Below are positions 43,920 through 50,979 of a DNA stretch of 64,000 nt, in pieces. The notes under the pieces were generated by a model. That model saw only the letters and a program-made list of their open reading frames with translations. It was not told where the DNA came from and searched no databases. The stretch is taken from assembly GCF_900188455.1 (NCBI RefSeq), contig NZ_FZOL01000003.1:62001-126000 (forward strand), read 5' to 3'. The number at the start of each line of letters is the position of its first letter. Position 1 is the stretch's first letter. A program made the position numbers and the translations under genes. The DNA is from Pseudomonas japonica (lineage in GTDB: Bacteria > Pseudomonadota > Gammaproteobacteria > Pseudomonadales > Pseudomonadaceae).

Positions 43920-45020
43920 TCAATACTGGATGGTGACGTTGGGGATTTTGCGCTGAGCGATCAGGGTGACCGCTTGCTTCGCGCAGGCCTCTGGCATGCC
44001 GCCCTCGATGAAGGCTTCCAGGGCGGTGCGATTGATGGCGCGGCGGTGCTCTTCATCGCGCTCACGGGCTTCTTGCTGGCTCAGGATCACTGCGGCAGCG
44101 GCATCAGCACGACGCCGTTCGTCCTGGCGGGCCTGTTCGGCGGCCTGCTCAGCTCGCCGGGCGGCAGCTACACGTTCTTCCTCGGCTTGACGGAGGGCGG
44201 CTTGACGGTCGATTTCCGCCTGTGCCGCGGCGCGCTCCGCTTGCTCAGCCTGCAGTTTCAGTTCCAGCTCGCGGCGGTCAGCGGCGGCCTTCGCTTCCTG
44301 TTCCCGGCGCTGAACGGCCTCCCGTTCGGCCTGGGCTTTCTGCTCAGCCTCAAGGCGAGCTTTTTCTGCGGCCTCGCGAGCAATACGCTCTTCGCGGTCT
44401 TTCTTCTCGCGGGCTTCAGCCTCGGCGCGCAGGCGGGCCAGTTCTGCCTGCTCGGCTTCGTACTGCTCACGCTTGGCCAGAGCTGAGCGGAGGGCGGTCA
44501 GGACCTTGTCCTTCTCGCGCGCTGCCTCCGACTCGAATTCCTCCCAGTGCTCGCCGATCTCCATACCTTCTGCTTCTGCGATCAGCCCTTTGATGTGCAG
44601 GGAGCCCAGTTCACTGAGGTCGTCCGCCAGTGACTTCAACCAGGTCAGGCGCTCGTTGTGCTTGTCGATCCTGGCGTCCTCAGCGGCCTGCCACTCGTTC
44701 AGCGGCCGGCGTACCTCTTCTTGCCAGGCATCCAGCGTATCGCGCATCCGCTTGCGTTCGGCGTCGATCTTCTTCGGGATTTCCTTGAGGTCGGCGACCA
44801 GTTCCTTGCCGACGTTGTCCAGCGCCGTCTTGGAACGAGCCACGCTGTAAGCGATCGAGGCGATGGCCTCGCGCCCCTTGCGGGTGCTGACGTCTGGCAC
44901 GAAGGCGTCGAGTTCGGCGCGAATCTTTTGAAGGAACGGGTCCAGGCCATTGGCAGCCTGGAATACCTGGAGGGCCGTTTCTTTCGGCGGCACCTCGACG
45001 AGTTGGGTTTGTGCAGACAT
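43920..45020 (-). CDS. Coiled-coil phage protein, 366 residues
   Basis: The first 190 residues are helical with RKGREAIASIAYSVARSKTA and SLHIKGLIAEAEGMEIGE. About 195-330 is a long Ala/Glu/Arg-rich coiled coil (EARAEAEAREKKDREERIAR type). The end is a small globular tail (GMPEACAKQAVTLIAQRKIP). I chose the ATG at 45020 over a TTG-like start further up. Similar proteins sit beside ERF genes in phages and may assist recombination; the role is inferred from position only. Confidence 0.65.
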   Translation of the reverse strand: MSAQTQLVEVPPKETALQVFQAANGLDPFLQKIRAELDAFVPDVSTRKGREAIASIAYSVARSKTALDNVGKELVADLKEIPKKIDAERKRMRDTLDAWQEEVRRPLNEWQAAEDARIDKHNERLTWLKSLADDLSELGSLHIKGLIAEAEGMEIGEHWEEFESEAAREKDKVLTALRSALAKREQYEAEQAELARLRAEAEAREKKDREERIAREAAEKARLEAEQKAQAEREAVQRREQEAKAAADRRELELKLQAEQAERAAAQAEIDRQAALRQAEEERVAAARRAEQAAEQARQDERRRADAAAAVILSQQEARERDEEHRRAINRTALEAFIEGGMPEACAKQAVTLIAQRKIPNVTIQY

Positions 45021-45203
45021 TGGAGTGCCTCGCGCCAGGGCGGCGCCTTCAGTTGGGGAAGTGGGGATTGGGGAATGCCAAGTCACGCCCGTGAAGTCAG
45101 GCGGGCAGCCCTGGCTGCCGGTGATATTTGCGCGCTCTTGCCGGCCTACGCTCCACTCAGGGTACGGTTATCGCCGAAGCGCCCGCCGTGCTCGGGTGTG
45201 TAT

Positions 45204-45320
45204 TCAGGAAGTGATGTTGCCGGCCAGGGCGCTCAGGAGTAGCCAGCCGGTGCAGAAGGTCAGAGCGATGAATGAGCCGCGCCAGGTGGCGAATCGGCGG
45301 GCACGCTGGCGGTTGGTCAT
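45204..45320 (-). CDS. Small membrane protein, 38 residues
   Basis: MTNRQRARRFATWRGSFIAL then a single hydrophobic segment (TFCTGWLLLSALAG). The ATG overlaps the stop of the upstream gene (ATGA at 45317-45320), which supports translation. The basic N-terminus predicts an inside-facing start. Function unknown. Confidence 0.5.
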   Translation of the reverse strand: MTNRQRARRFATWRGSFIALTFCTGWLLLSALAGNITS

Positions 45321-45673
45321 GGCGAGGGCCTCAGATGCTTGCGCACAAGCTCGTGCAAAGCCTTGCCGTCACGACTTATGCGTTGGCCGCGCAACTGCCA
45401 TTTTCGAGTGCTTGGCCAGCAATCGATGACCTTGTTGCCGGGAAGCTTCAGCACAACGTGGTAGCCGTCATTGTGCTTCGAGTGCTGAACACCGGTATTG
45501 CTCAGCCAAGTTTCGAACCGGGCCATGTTCTCCAGCTTGCGGGCCTTCTTGTCGACCGAATCACCGCCACCGCAGGTGCGGCAGGTCCTGGTGTAGCCAA
45601 CATCCTCGCCTATGTACTCGCAGCACATGGCGCAGTGGCTGCCGTCGGCGATGCTGTCCTCGAAGAAGCTCAT
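45317..45673 (-). CDS. Zinc-finger-like phage protein, 118 residues
   Basis: CAMCCEYIGED and CRTCGGGD (CxxC pairs) near residues 14-36 suggest a zinc ribbon, followed by a small domain like the HicA or double-stranded-RNA-binding fold: SKHNDGYHVVLKLPGNKVID. This is a guess from pattern. Coupled to its neighbours by ATGA overlaps on both sides. Confidence 0.55.
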   Translation of the reverse strand: MSFFEDSIADGSHCAMCCEYIGEDVGYTRTCRTCGGGDSVDKKARKLENMARFETWLSNTGVQHSKHNDGYHVVLKLPGNKVIDCWPSTRKWQLRGQRISRDGKALHELVRKHLRPSP

Positions 45674-45891
45674 GCCCTCACCTCATACCCGACTGTCCAC
45701 TCGCCGCAGATGCAGGCTCGGCATTTCCAGGCTTGCGGGTTCTCGATGCTGGCCAGTTCGGCCTGCTGAATCGCGGCGGCGAAAGTTGCTCCCTTGAACA
45801 GCAGCAGAGCGCGACCTGCGGGCATGGCATGCGCTTCGGACAATTCTGCTACTTGCTCGTCGATGAGCGACTTCACAACTGGTGTAGTCAT
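45670..45891 (-). CDS. Hypothetical phage protein, 73 residues
   Basis: A helical N-terminus (VKSLIDEQVAELSEAHAM) and a Cys-containing end (CRACICGEWTVGYEVRA). Overlaps both neighbours by 4 nt. No recognised family. Confidence 0.5.
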   Translation of the reverse strand: MTTPVVKSLIDEQVAELSEAHAMPAGRALLLFKGATFAAAIQQAELASIENPQAWKCRACICGEWTVGYEVRA

Positions 45892-46079
45892 GCTGCCTCC
45901 TGGCGGGCGCTGACGGTCTTGTTGAGGCGCCCGCAGTGGTGGTCGAATTCGTCGATTGTGATCCGCCCGTCCTTCATCATTTCCACCAGTTGGCGCTGGA
46001 TGGTGGCTTCGAACTCAGGCGGCGTCTGGGGATGGCTGAGCGCTTCGAGCTGTTGGTCGATCAGGATATGAGCACTCAT
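45888..46079 (-). CDS. Hypothetical phage protein, 63 residues
   Basis: Helical, starts MSAHILIDQQLEALSHPQTP and ends NKTVSARQEAA. It overlaps the next gene by ATGA and follows the upstream gene by 2 nt. No domain recognised. Confidence 0.5.
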   Translation of the reverse strand: MSAHILIDQQLEALSHPQTPPEFEATIQRQLVEMMKDGRITIDEFDHHCGRLNKTVSARQEAA

Positions 46080-46081
46080 GA

Positions 46082-46492
46082 TCAGATATCCTCCGAGTCA
46101 GCGATCACCCCATCCTCTGCCAGAGGCTCAACGAGACGGTCTGCAATCTCGCGCAGAGCTTCGATAGCAGAAGGGCGCCCGAGGAGGTTCTCGGCAACTT
46201 CTCTCCCGTCGCGCGGACTGCAGAGGGCGGACCATACAAGCTGGCCCAGAGCTGAGGGCGATGCCCCGAAACCCTCAAGGCAACTCATCGCAAGCTCATC
46301 GAGCTGCTCGGCAAACTGCTCGAAAGTGACCTGCCTTGCAGGCTTGCCGCTGCGCTTGACCGTGACATCGCCACCCGCCAGCAGTCGGTCGGAGGCATGC
46401 TCGATCCACGCCTGAACAGCGTTGCCGTGGGCAGAATCATCATCCGGCTCGGCGTTGTCGTAGCGCCATTGTGCTGCTTGAAGTGCGCTCAT
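46082..46492 (-). CDS. Hypothetical phage protein, 136 residues
   Basis: Starts MSALQAAQWRYDNAEPDDDS; a mostly helical acidic protein. I chose the ATG at 46492, just downstream of a strong hairpin (46517-46588); an alternative ATG at 46522 would begin inside that hairpin. No family recognised, but the N-terminal WRYDNAEPDDD pattern recurs in Pseudomonas phage proteins I recall. Confidence 0.5.
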   Translation of the reverse strand: MSALQAAQWRYDNAEPDDDSAHGNAVQAWIEHASDRLLAGGDVTVKRSGKPARQVTFEQFAEQLDELAMSCLEGFGASPSALGQLVWSALCSPRDGREVAENLLGRPSAIEALREIADRLVEPLAEDGVIADSEDI

Positions 46493-46516
46493 GGCGTCCT
46501 CCAGTTGGTTGAGTGG

Positions 46517-46588
46517 CCGCATTGGTCAGGAGCCAGGCGCGGGTGACCAAACCCACCGTGAAAGGTGGCCTGGCGCCTGCCAATGCGG
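46517..46588 (-). other. Long hairpin ahead of a leftward gene (element A)
   Basis: Plus-strand arms CCGCATTGGTCAGGAGCCAG plus GC (46517-46538) and GCCTGGCGCCTGCCAATGCG plus G (46568-46588) pair over 21 positions with one mismatch and one bulge. An inner CCACC/GGTGG stem fills the loop. The 3' side (minus strand) is 24 nt before the start of the 136-residue gene. Confidence 0.75.
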
Positions 46589-46654
46589 TCGAGTGAAGGG
46601 GGGGAATGCCCGCTGCTATATTCCAGTGAGTCGATCATCGATAAGGAGATCCAA

Positions 46655-46882
46655 ATGAGCTGGGATGAGAGCAGGCGCAAAGCAACTTGCGCTCAATGCG
46701 GGCATCAGGGAGTCCAGATCGCCCGCTCGGACGATTGGGGAAGATCCGAAGACAGATGGGATGGCTTTGACACCGTGCCCGCCAATGACTACGAGTATCA
46801 TCGCGGCCGATCCCAAGCCCATGTCCCGATCTGCAAATGCGGGAGCCGGAGCATCGAAATTGGCCCGGTGATATCCCCGTAA
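46655..46882 (+). CDS. Small Cys-rich phage protein on the opposite strand
   Basis: 75 residues. CAQCGHQG near residues 12-19 and CKCGSRSIE near 62-70 suggest a zinc-ribbon pair. AAGGAGATCCAA precedes the ATG. It is rightward, against the surrounding leftward operon, so it needs its own promoter and could be expressed in the lysogen. A weak GGCCC/GGGCC hairpin follows at 46888-46906. Confidence 0.55.
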   Translation: MSWDESRRKATCAQCGHQGVQIARSDDWGRSEDRWDGFDTVPANDYEYHRGRSQAHVPICKCGSRSIEIGPVISP

Positions 46883-47004
46883 CAGAAGGCCCGAAAACCT
46901 TGGGCCCGAGTGTCAAAGTTGCAGGCGCCCGGCACCACCCGGGATGTATCTGGCCTAGCCCTTATGGGCTCCGGATTCGCCTGCGTGACGGAGTAAGGTG
47001 CAAT

Positions 47005-47853
47005 TCAATTGCGAGGTTGCGATCCAGCTGCAGCGATCGCATCCCTGAGGGCCTGCAACTGGCTGGCGGGGAGCTCGCCAACGAGCTCATGCGGAATCGC
47101 GTCAAGCAGGGCGCTCGCCGCTGTATGCACAGCTTCCAGTTTGGGTCGCGAGATTGACGGCCCGCGCATCGTGCCGGCGGTGACCTTCGTCTTGCCTTTG
47201 GCTTGGGCCCTCTCCAGTTCGGCGCCGAGCACCTTGCCGGCGTCTTCACCGTGAGCGCGCACAACCTGGGCAGCTGTCGTCGCGGAGACCTGCCCTGCTG
47301 CGACCAAGCTCTGCACGTCGGTGTTCGCATTACCGACGGTGACCACCTGCTCGACGTGCTGTCGGGTCTTGCCGACTTTCTTGGCGATCTGGTCGACAGT
47401 CCAGCCGAAGGCTTTGAGGCGCTTGTAGCCCTCGGCCAGTTCAAGCGGGGAGAGCTTTTCGTTCTCCTGGCTGGAGATGATCCGGGCCACTCGATCGGCA
47501 TCGCTGCCTTCGAATGCGACAACCGGAATCCAGGCCTCCAGGATGTCTGGGTTGTCCTTGTTCGGCGTGCGCGGGAGGCGACCGGCCTTGTCCAGCTTGA
47601 TCAGTGCGCGGCGCCGGCGGTGACCGTCGACTACCCATACGCCGCCCTCCGCCCGCGGGCGAACCTCCAGCGGGGGAATCTGGCCGCCGCCGGCGATGAA
47701 CTCAGCCAGCAACGCGATGCTCTGCTTGAGTGCGGGACCTTCGGTGCGCAGGTTGAAGCCCGGCTCTTCATGAAGGTCTTCGAGCTGGACTTTCATGGCG
47801 TCCGCGCGCCGGACCTCGCCATCCTTGATCATTTGCTTGAACGATTTGGCCAT
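47005..47853 (-). CDS. ParB/Spo0J-like nuclease-domain protein
   Basis: 282 residues. EEPGFNLRTEGPALKQSI and IPPLEVRPRAEGGVWVVDGH then RRRALIKL form the ParB N-terminal domain with the GHRRRRA box; ELAEGYKRLKAFGWTVDQIA is the helix-turn-helix. Phage-borne ParB-like proteins may act in plasmid-like partition, nicking or gene control. No ParA gene is nearby, so partition is not supported by context. A large hairpin precedes the gene. Confidence 0.85.
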   Translation of the reverse strand: MAKSFKQMIKDGEVRRADAMKVQLEDLHEEPGFNLRTEGPALKQSIALLAEFIAGGGQIPPLEVRPRAEGGVWVVDGHRRRRALIKLDKAGRLPRTPNKDNPDILEAWIPVVAFEGSDADRVARIISSQENEKLSPLELAEGYKRLKAFGWTVDQIAKKVGKTRQHVEQVVTVGNANTDVQSLVAAGQVSATTAAQVVRAHGEDAGKVLGAELERAQAKGKTKVTAGTMRGPSISRPKLEAVHTAASALLDAIPHELVGELPASQLQALRDAIAAAGSQPRN

Positions 47854-47874
47854 GCAATTGTTTTCCGTTGAAGT

Positions 47875-47979
47875 GGCTGCATTGGTTGTGTGACCCAGTT
47901 CGCGGAGTCGAACCGCGTCAACCGGTGTAGCCCTCGCCGCTGATCAAGCGGCCTGACTGGGTCACACACCGATGCAGCC
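47875..47979 (-). other. Long hairpin ahead of parB-like gene (element B), tRNA-like arms inside
   Basis: Plus-strand arms 47875-47899 (GGCTGCATTGGTTGTGTGAC plus CCAGT) and 47956-47979 pair over 24 positions with one mismatch and one bulge. Inside, the minus strand forms CGCGG-TTCGACT-CCGCG (5-bp stem, 7-nt loop like a T arm) and GCCGC-TTGATCA-GCGGC (5-bp stem, 7-nt loop like an anticodon arm). The long basal stem is not compatible with a normal tRNA. It ends 21 nt before the parB-like ATG. Confidence 0.75.
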
Positions 47980-48182
47980 TGGCGATAGGAGCCAGGAGAT
48001 CGGGCCAGTCTGTTCCTGGCAGTCAAGGGATAGGCGCCGGTTACGCTGTCCGGCTCCAGCGCTCTATGGGGCTTGCGCCACGGTCGAACTGGACGGTTTG
48101 GCAAATCACGACGCGGGCCAATTTCTGCAAGCTGGCCATGCTTCGCCGGCAGTTAACGACAGGCTGTCGCGGCGCTGGTTGT

Positions 48183-48455
48183 TCAGTCGTCCTTTTCCTG
48201 GACTAGCATCTTCTCGATGTCTGCCGGGTTCGGTTTTTTCCAGTTTTTGATCTGCCCCGTTTCCAGGTCGATGTTCAGGATCAGATAGTCGCCGTAGTGC
48301 TCGCCCGGGAAGAAACCGGGAACGTAGCCCTCGTAGCTGCCCACTTCTTCGCCCTGTGCGTCCTGCAGTCCTGCTGCAAATCTGTCGCGCACCTTGATGT
48401 GAAGGCGAAGCTCTGTCACGTCGACCTGAACCGTTTTCTGCTGATTGATCTGCAT
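48183..48455 (-). CDS. Hypothetical phage protein, 90 residues
   Basis: Starts MQINQQKTVQVDVTELRLHI; a compact acidic alpha/beta protein with YEGYVPGFFPGEHYGDYLIL. Similar proteins are frequent in Pseudomonas phages by recollection. It lies 16 nt downstream of hairpin element C. Function unknown. Confidence 0.55.
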   Translation of the reverse strand: MQINQQKTVQVDVTELRLHIKVRDRFAAGLQDAQGEEVGSYEGYVPGFFPGEHYGDYLILNIDLETGQIKNWKKPNPADIEKMLVQEKDD

Positions 48456-48470
48456 GCTGCATTCCTCGGT

Positions 48471-48517
48471 TGATTTCCCGTCTGGTCCTCAACCTCGAAG
48501 GCCAGCCGGTGAAATCA
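48471..48517 (-). other. Hairpin ahead of a leftward gene (element C)
   Basis: Plus-strand TGATTTCCCGTCTGGTCC and GGCCAGCCGGTGAAATCA are imperfect inverted repeats (7-bp TGATTTC/GAAATCA outer stem, then CCG/CGG and CTGG/CCAG blocks). On the minus strand it lies between the preceding stop and the start at 48455. Confidence 0.6.
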
Positions 48518-48703
48518 GTGAGAGGCGAATCTGCGGTTCCAGCGCTCGACCAATTTGAGAGCTCTCCCTCGCGACTTCACAAAACGAACTGGGCGTATCT
48601 CATTTTCCTGGGCGCAGGGCAGTGAACTGCATTCGGTGTCACTCCATGTCTTTGAGATGGCCCATCCCTTGCTCACACTGTGACCCTCGCAGTAGAGCTT
48701 CAT
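48515..48703 (-). CDS. Hypothetical basic phage protein, 62 residues
   Basis: MKLYCEGHSVSKGWAISKTW start, Cys-containing, strongly basic C-terminus (KSRGRALKLVERWNRRFASH). The ATG overlaps the stop of the upstream gene (48700-48703), so the shorter start is preferred over a run-on frame to 48826. Function unknown; the charge suggests nucleic-acid binding. Confidence 0.5.
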   Translation of the reverse strand: MKLYCEGHSVSKGWAISKTWSDTECSSLPCAQENEIRPVRFVKSRGRALKLVERWNRRFASH

Positions 48704-48885
48704 GCCGTGAACAACTCTTGCTGCTGGGGTGTCGGATTCAGGAAAGCCACCAGTTGGTTCGTGGACCACTCCGTGACGTCGGTCCAGTCGGGATGCAGAA
48801 CCTTGAGCACGGTCGGGTGTAGCCACCTGCCTTGCTGCTTGTCGGGGCTGATGCAGAACTTGAAGCCCTGGTCCCGCAGGTTCAT
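48700..48885 (-). CDS. Hypothetical phage protein, 61 residues
   Basis: MNLRDQGFKFCISPDKQQGR start and WTDVTEWSTNQLVAFL end region. Both ends overlap neighbours by 4 nt (ATGA). No family recognised. Confidence 0.5.
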   Translation of the reverse strand: MNLRDQGFKFCISPDKQQGRWLHPTVLKVLHPDWTDVTEWSTNQLVAFLNPTPQQQELFTA

Positions 48886-49067
48886 GCCGCCTCCTTGCAG
48901 TCAGATGCGGTCATGCGCTGACCGTCTTCCAGCTCGACCACGCACACGCCATTGCGGTAGCCGCGCTCCGTGTTGAGCCGGTTCGCCTCGCGGATGCAGG
49001 CAGCCAAGTCGCTGTCGGTGAACACCTGCAGCTCGCCGCGCAGGGTGATGCGAATGACCCTGTTCAT
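48882..49067 (-). CDS. Hypothetical phage protein, 61 residues
   Basis: MNRVIRITLRGELQVFTDSD start, a small beta-rich protein ending SDCKEAA. Coupled by ATGA overlaps on both sides. Function unknown. Confidence 0.5.
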   Translation of the reverse strand: MNRVIRITLRGELQVFTDSDLAACIREANRLNTERGYRNGVCVVELEDGQRMTASDCKEAA

Positions 49068-49282
49068 GCTGCCTCCAGAGCCTGCTGGGCCAGCAGCTCA
49101 GTAACAGCCTCGGCCGGCGTGCAGCCGTCGGCGTAGAGGTCATGCAGGTCGCTTTCTTCTCGCGAGCCCAGGCCTACCTGATTGCCAAGCAGCGCGGACG
49201 CCTTGTCGATCCAGCGGTAGTAGGTGCGCTCTTCAGCGTCTGCGCGGCATTCATCAGCCGCCATGGTTGCCATGTTGAACAT
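49064..49282 (-). CDS. Hypothetical phage protein, first gene of the leftward operon
   Basis: 72 residues, helical and acidic: CRADAEERTYYRWIDKASAL and EESDLHDLYADGCTPAEAVT. GGAGGGATTCACG precedes the ATG at 49282. It is the first gene after the left operator, the position of N in lambda, but it shows no Arg-rich RNA-binding motif, so I do not call it an antiterminator. Confidence 0.5.
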   Translation of the reverse strand: MFNMATMAADECRADAEERTYYRWIDKASALLGNQVGLGSREESDLHDLYADGCTPAEAVTELLAQQALEAA

Positions 49283-49299
49283 CGTGAATCCCTCCGTTT

Positions 49300-49342
49300 G
49301 ATTTCCCTGATACCCCTCGGGAGAAGGGCACCAAGTGAAATC
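49300..49342 (-). other. Hairpin in the leader of the leftward operon (element D)
   Basis: GATTTCCCTGATACCC and GGGCACCAAGTGAAATC (plus strand) form an imperfect stem with the same GATTTC/GAAATC ends as element C. It lies 18 nt upstream of the first gene. Confidence 0.55.
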
Positions 49343-49618
49343 GTCCGCACCTGCTTACCAGGTCATTCGCTCAGTTCGGTCAACACCTCGTCCGCCGTCG
49401 CAGTGGTCTGCGCGTTGGCAGGCTTTCGGGCCTGTCGGGTCGCTGGTCGCCGGTAGAGGCAAGTGCGGTTTTGTTCATCGGTTTACTGACCTCCCACCGA
49501 TGGAGCCGGGAGTGACCTAACCGGTTGGTCCGGGTAGTCGGGCATGGCGCTGGCTGTTAAAGAGCGGCGGCCGGTGAGGGCCTCCCGAGGGGCTGTGTAG
49601 TGCCTCGGCGAAGTGAAA

Positions 49619-49741
49619 TTTAGCCCCAAGCTAAAATATCGTCAATAGCTCAAAGCTAAATTATTTTCGCTGAGCGACAAAGTGCTGCCCGCTGCCACAT
49701 CCACGCTGGCCCCTTTACGTTCGATTTAGCAGTCAGCTATG
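49619..49741. promoter_or_regulatory. Left operator region: three 17-bp palindromic sites
   Basis: TTTAGC-CCCAA-GCTAAA (49619-49635, perfect), AATAGC-TCAAA-GCTAAA (49644-49660) and TTTAGC-AGTCA-GCTATG (49725-49741). They match the sites beside the repressor gene. The region lies between leftward (49282) and rightward (49788) genes and should hold pL. The 240-bp rest of the stretch contains no gene. Confidence 0.85.
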
Positions 49742-49787
49742 ATTCGCCAATACCTGTGCGAATATACAGTAGTGGGGGGGTAGGAGC

Positions 49788-50117
49788 ATGGCAGCAGTAC
49801 TTCAGGAAATTTCGCTCCCGGTGCGCGAGGAGCTGTCAGGGATCGAACGGTTAGGCCTGCGTGTATCGGCGATGATTAACTCGCCGATAGCGCAGTTGGG
49901 GAGGAGGGTGCTGATTCACCGCCTGGACACGGACAGCGACCAGGACTGGGAGGCGATCATGGAACTGCTATCCGAAACGGACGGCCTGGATATGACGTTC
50001 TGCGATGACGGATCGGTGATCCTGCAGTGGGAGAGGGCAGAAGATTGTGATCAAGCAGTAAGTCGGGGAGAGGATGAGGGGGACGACAATCCGAATAACG
50101 ACAATGCGCCCTTCTGA
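49788..50117 (+). CDS. DUF1654 family phage protein
   Basis: 109 residues. ERLGLRVSAMINSPIAQLGR and DWEAIMELLSETDGLDMTFC with DDGSVILQW match the DUF1654 layout known from Pseudomonas prophages; an acidic tail (EDEGDDNPNNDN) follows. TAGGAGC precedes the ATG. It is divergent from the leftward operon across the left operator, so it may be CI-regulated. Function unknown. Confidence 0.75.
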   Translation: MAAVLQEISLPVREELSGIERLGLRVSAMINSPIAQLGRRVLIHRLDTDSDQDWEAIMELLSETDGLDMTFCDDGSVILQWERAEDCDQAVSRGEDEGDDNPNNDNAPF

Positions 50118-50128
50118 TGGGATCAAAT

Positions 50129-50154
50129 GCCCGCGCAAGGCGGGCTAGGATTTC
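50129..50154 (+). terminator. Weak candidate terminator
   Basis: GCCCGC and GCGGGC separated by 5 nt, followed by TAGGATTTCTC. The T-run is poor. It would end the DUF1654 gene. Confidence 0.4.
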
Positions 50155-50166
50155 TCGGAGGAGCCG

Positions 50167-50745
50167 TTAAAGCTTGGACGCATTGTTCTTGGTTTTTTCA
50201 GCCGCGGCGCGAGAAGCCGCTTCTGCTGCCGGCTTGTTGAGTACCGTCGCGCTGAAAGTATTTATGTCGGTCGAAAATCGCTGAAGCGTGATGCTGACGC
50301 GAGCTCCATCCCATACCAGGGTATCGTTCACAAAAGATGCCCCAGCCTTCGTTTTCACCGCAGGTGCGGTGCGCGATGTGGGCTTGCCGTACTTCTCAGT
50401 AAAAAGCTCGGCGGCCTTTTCAAAATCTTCGGTGTTACCTGTGAGCAGGAAATACTCCACCTGGGGGCCGCTCAGCCCGGCAGAAAGGTGATAGTTATAC
50501 CGAAGGCCAATCGAAGGCTTTCCCTCAATCATGTAGAGATTGCCGTAGGGCTTTTCTCGGCAAAGCTGTGCTTGCTGGAAGCCAATCACGCCCGGCGCGC
50601 ACTGAGGTAGAGCCATGATGCTGCTGCTTTCGAAGGTCAGGCCAAGGAAGCTCGAGGGCTCTTGGGTCCAGACCTTGGCCGTTGGCTTCGCGGCGAAGGC
50701 CGAGCTTGAAGAAATAACGAGTGCAAAGATGACGGCAGATTTCAT
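50167..50745 (-). CDS. Secreted phage-encoded protein, 192 residues
   Basis: MKSAVIFALVISSSSAFAAK is a clear signal peptide. The mature part has two Cys (CAPGV and LCREK) and a small alpha/beta region (VEYFLLTGNTEDFEKAAELF), with an Ala/Lys-rich C-terminus. The leader contains a heptanucleotide tandem repeat. It lies in the immunity region on the same strand as cI, so expression in the lysogen is possible. Family not recognised. Confidence 0.65.
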   Translation of the reverse strand: MKSAVIFALVISSSSAFAAKPTAKVWTQEPSSFLGLTFESSSIMALPQCAPGVIGFQQAQLCREKPYGNLYMIEGKPSIGLRYNYHLSAGLSGPQVEYFLLTGNTEDFEKAAELFTEKYGKPTSRTAPAVKTKAGASFVNDTLVWDGARVSITLQRFSTDINTFSATVLNKPAAEAASRAAAEKTKNNASKL

Positions 50746-50787
50746 AGAAGACGTCCCTGTGAATTGAGCCGCCATCCTACCACTCTG

Positions 50788-50828
50788 GCCATCCGCCATC
50801 CGCCATCCGCCATCCGCCATCCGCCATC
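50788..50828. repeat. Heptanucleotide tandem repeat (GCCATCC)n
   Basis: Five perfect GCCATCC units and one partial, in the leader region 43 nt upstream of the secreted-protein ATG (50745). A further GCCATCC lies at 50771-50777. Seven-base units can shift the spacing between promoter and start without affecting a reading frame. Confidence 0.9.
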
Positions 50829-50835
50829 ACGCACC

Positions 50836-50865
50836 CAAAGAAAAGCCCGTACTGCTACGCGGGCT
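50836..50865 (-). terminator. Intrinsic terminator 1 of the immunity operon
   Basis: Minus-strand AGCCCG, 10-nt loop, CGGGCT followed by TTTCTTT. It is the second of two terminators in line downstream of the rex-position genes. Confidence 0.65.
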
Positions 50866-50926
50866 AAAGGGAATTCGGATGAGCCTTGACTGTGCAGGGT
50901 AGGGCGTGAAAAAGCGTGAAGGTATG

Positions 50927-50948
50927 AAAAAGCCCGCCGAGGCGGGCT
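50927..50948 (-). terminator. Intrinsic terminator 2 of the immunity operon
   Basis: Minus-strand AGCCCGCC-TC-GGCGGGCT followed by TTTTTC: an 8-bp stem and T-run, 32 nt after the stop at 50980. Ends the cI-linked operon. Confidence 0.85.
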
Positions 50949-50979
50949 ATGACGTTTCAGCGTATTTGCGTGGCAGGCC

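Noticed and set aside
47885-47975. A possible tRNA gene on the minus strand (T-arm-like and anticodon-arm-like loops, ACCA end)
   Set aside because: The basal stem is 13 bp or more, there is no D arm, and position 37 of the would-be anticodon loop is C. I list it as a structured leader instead.
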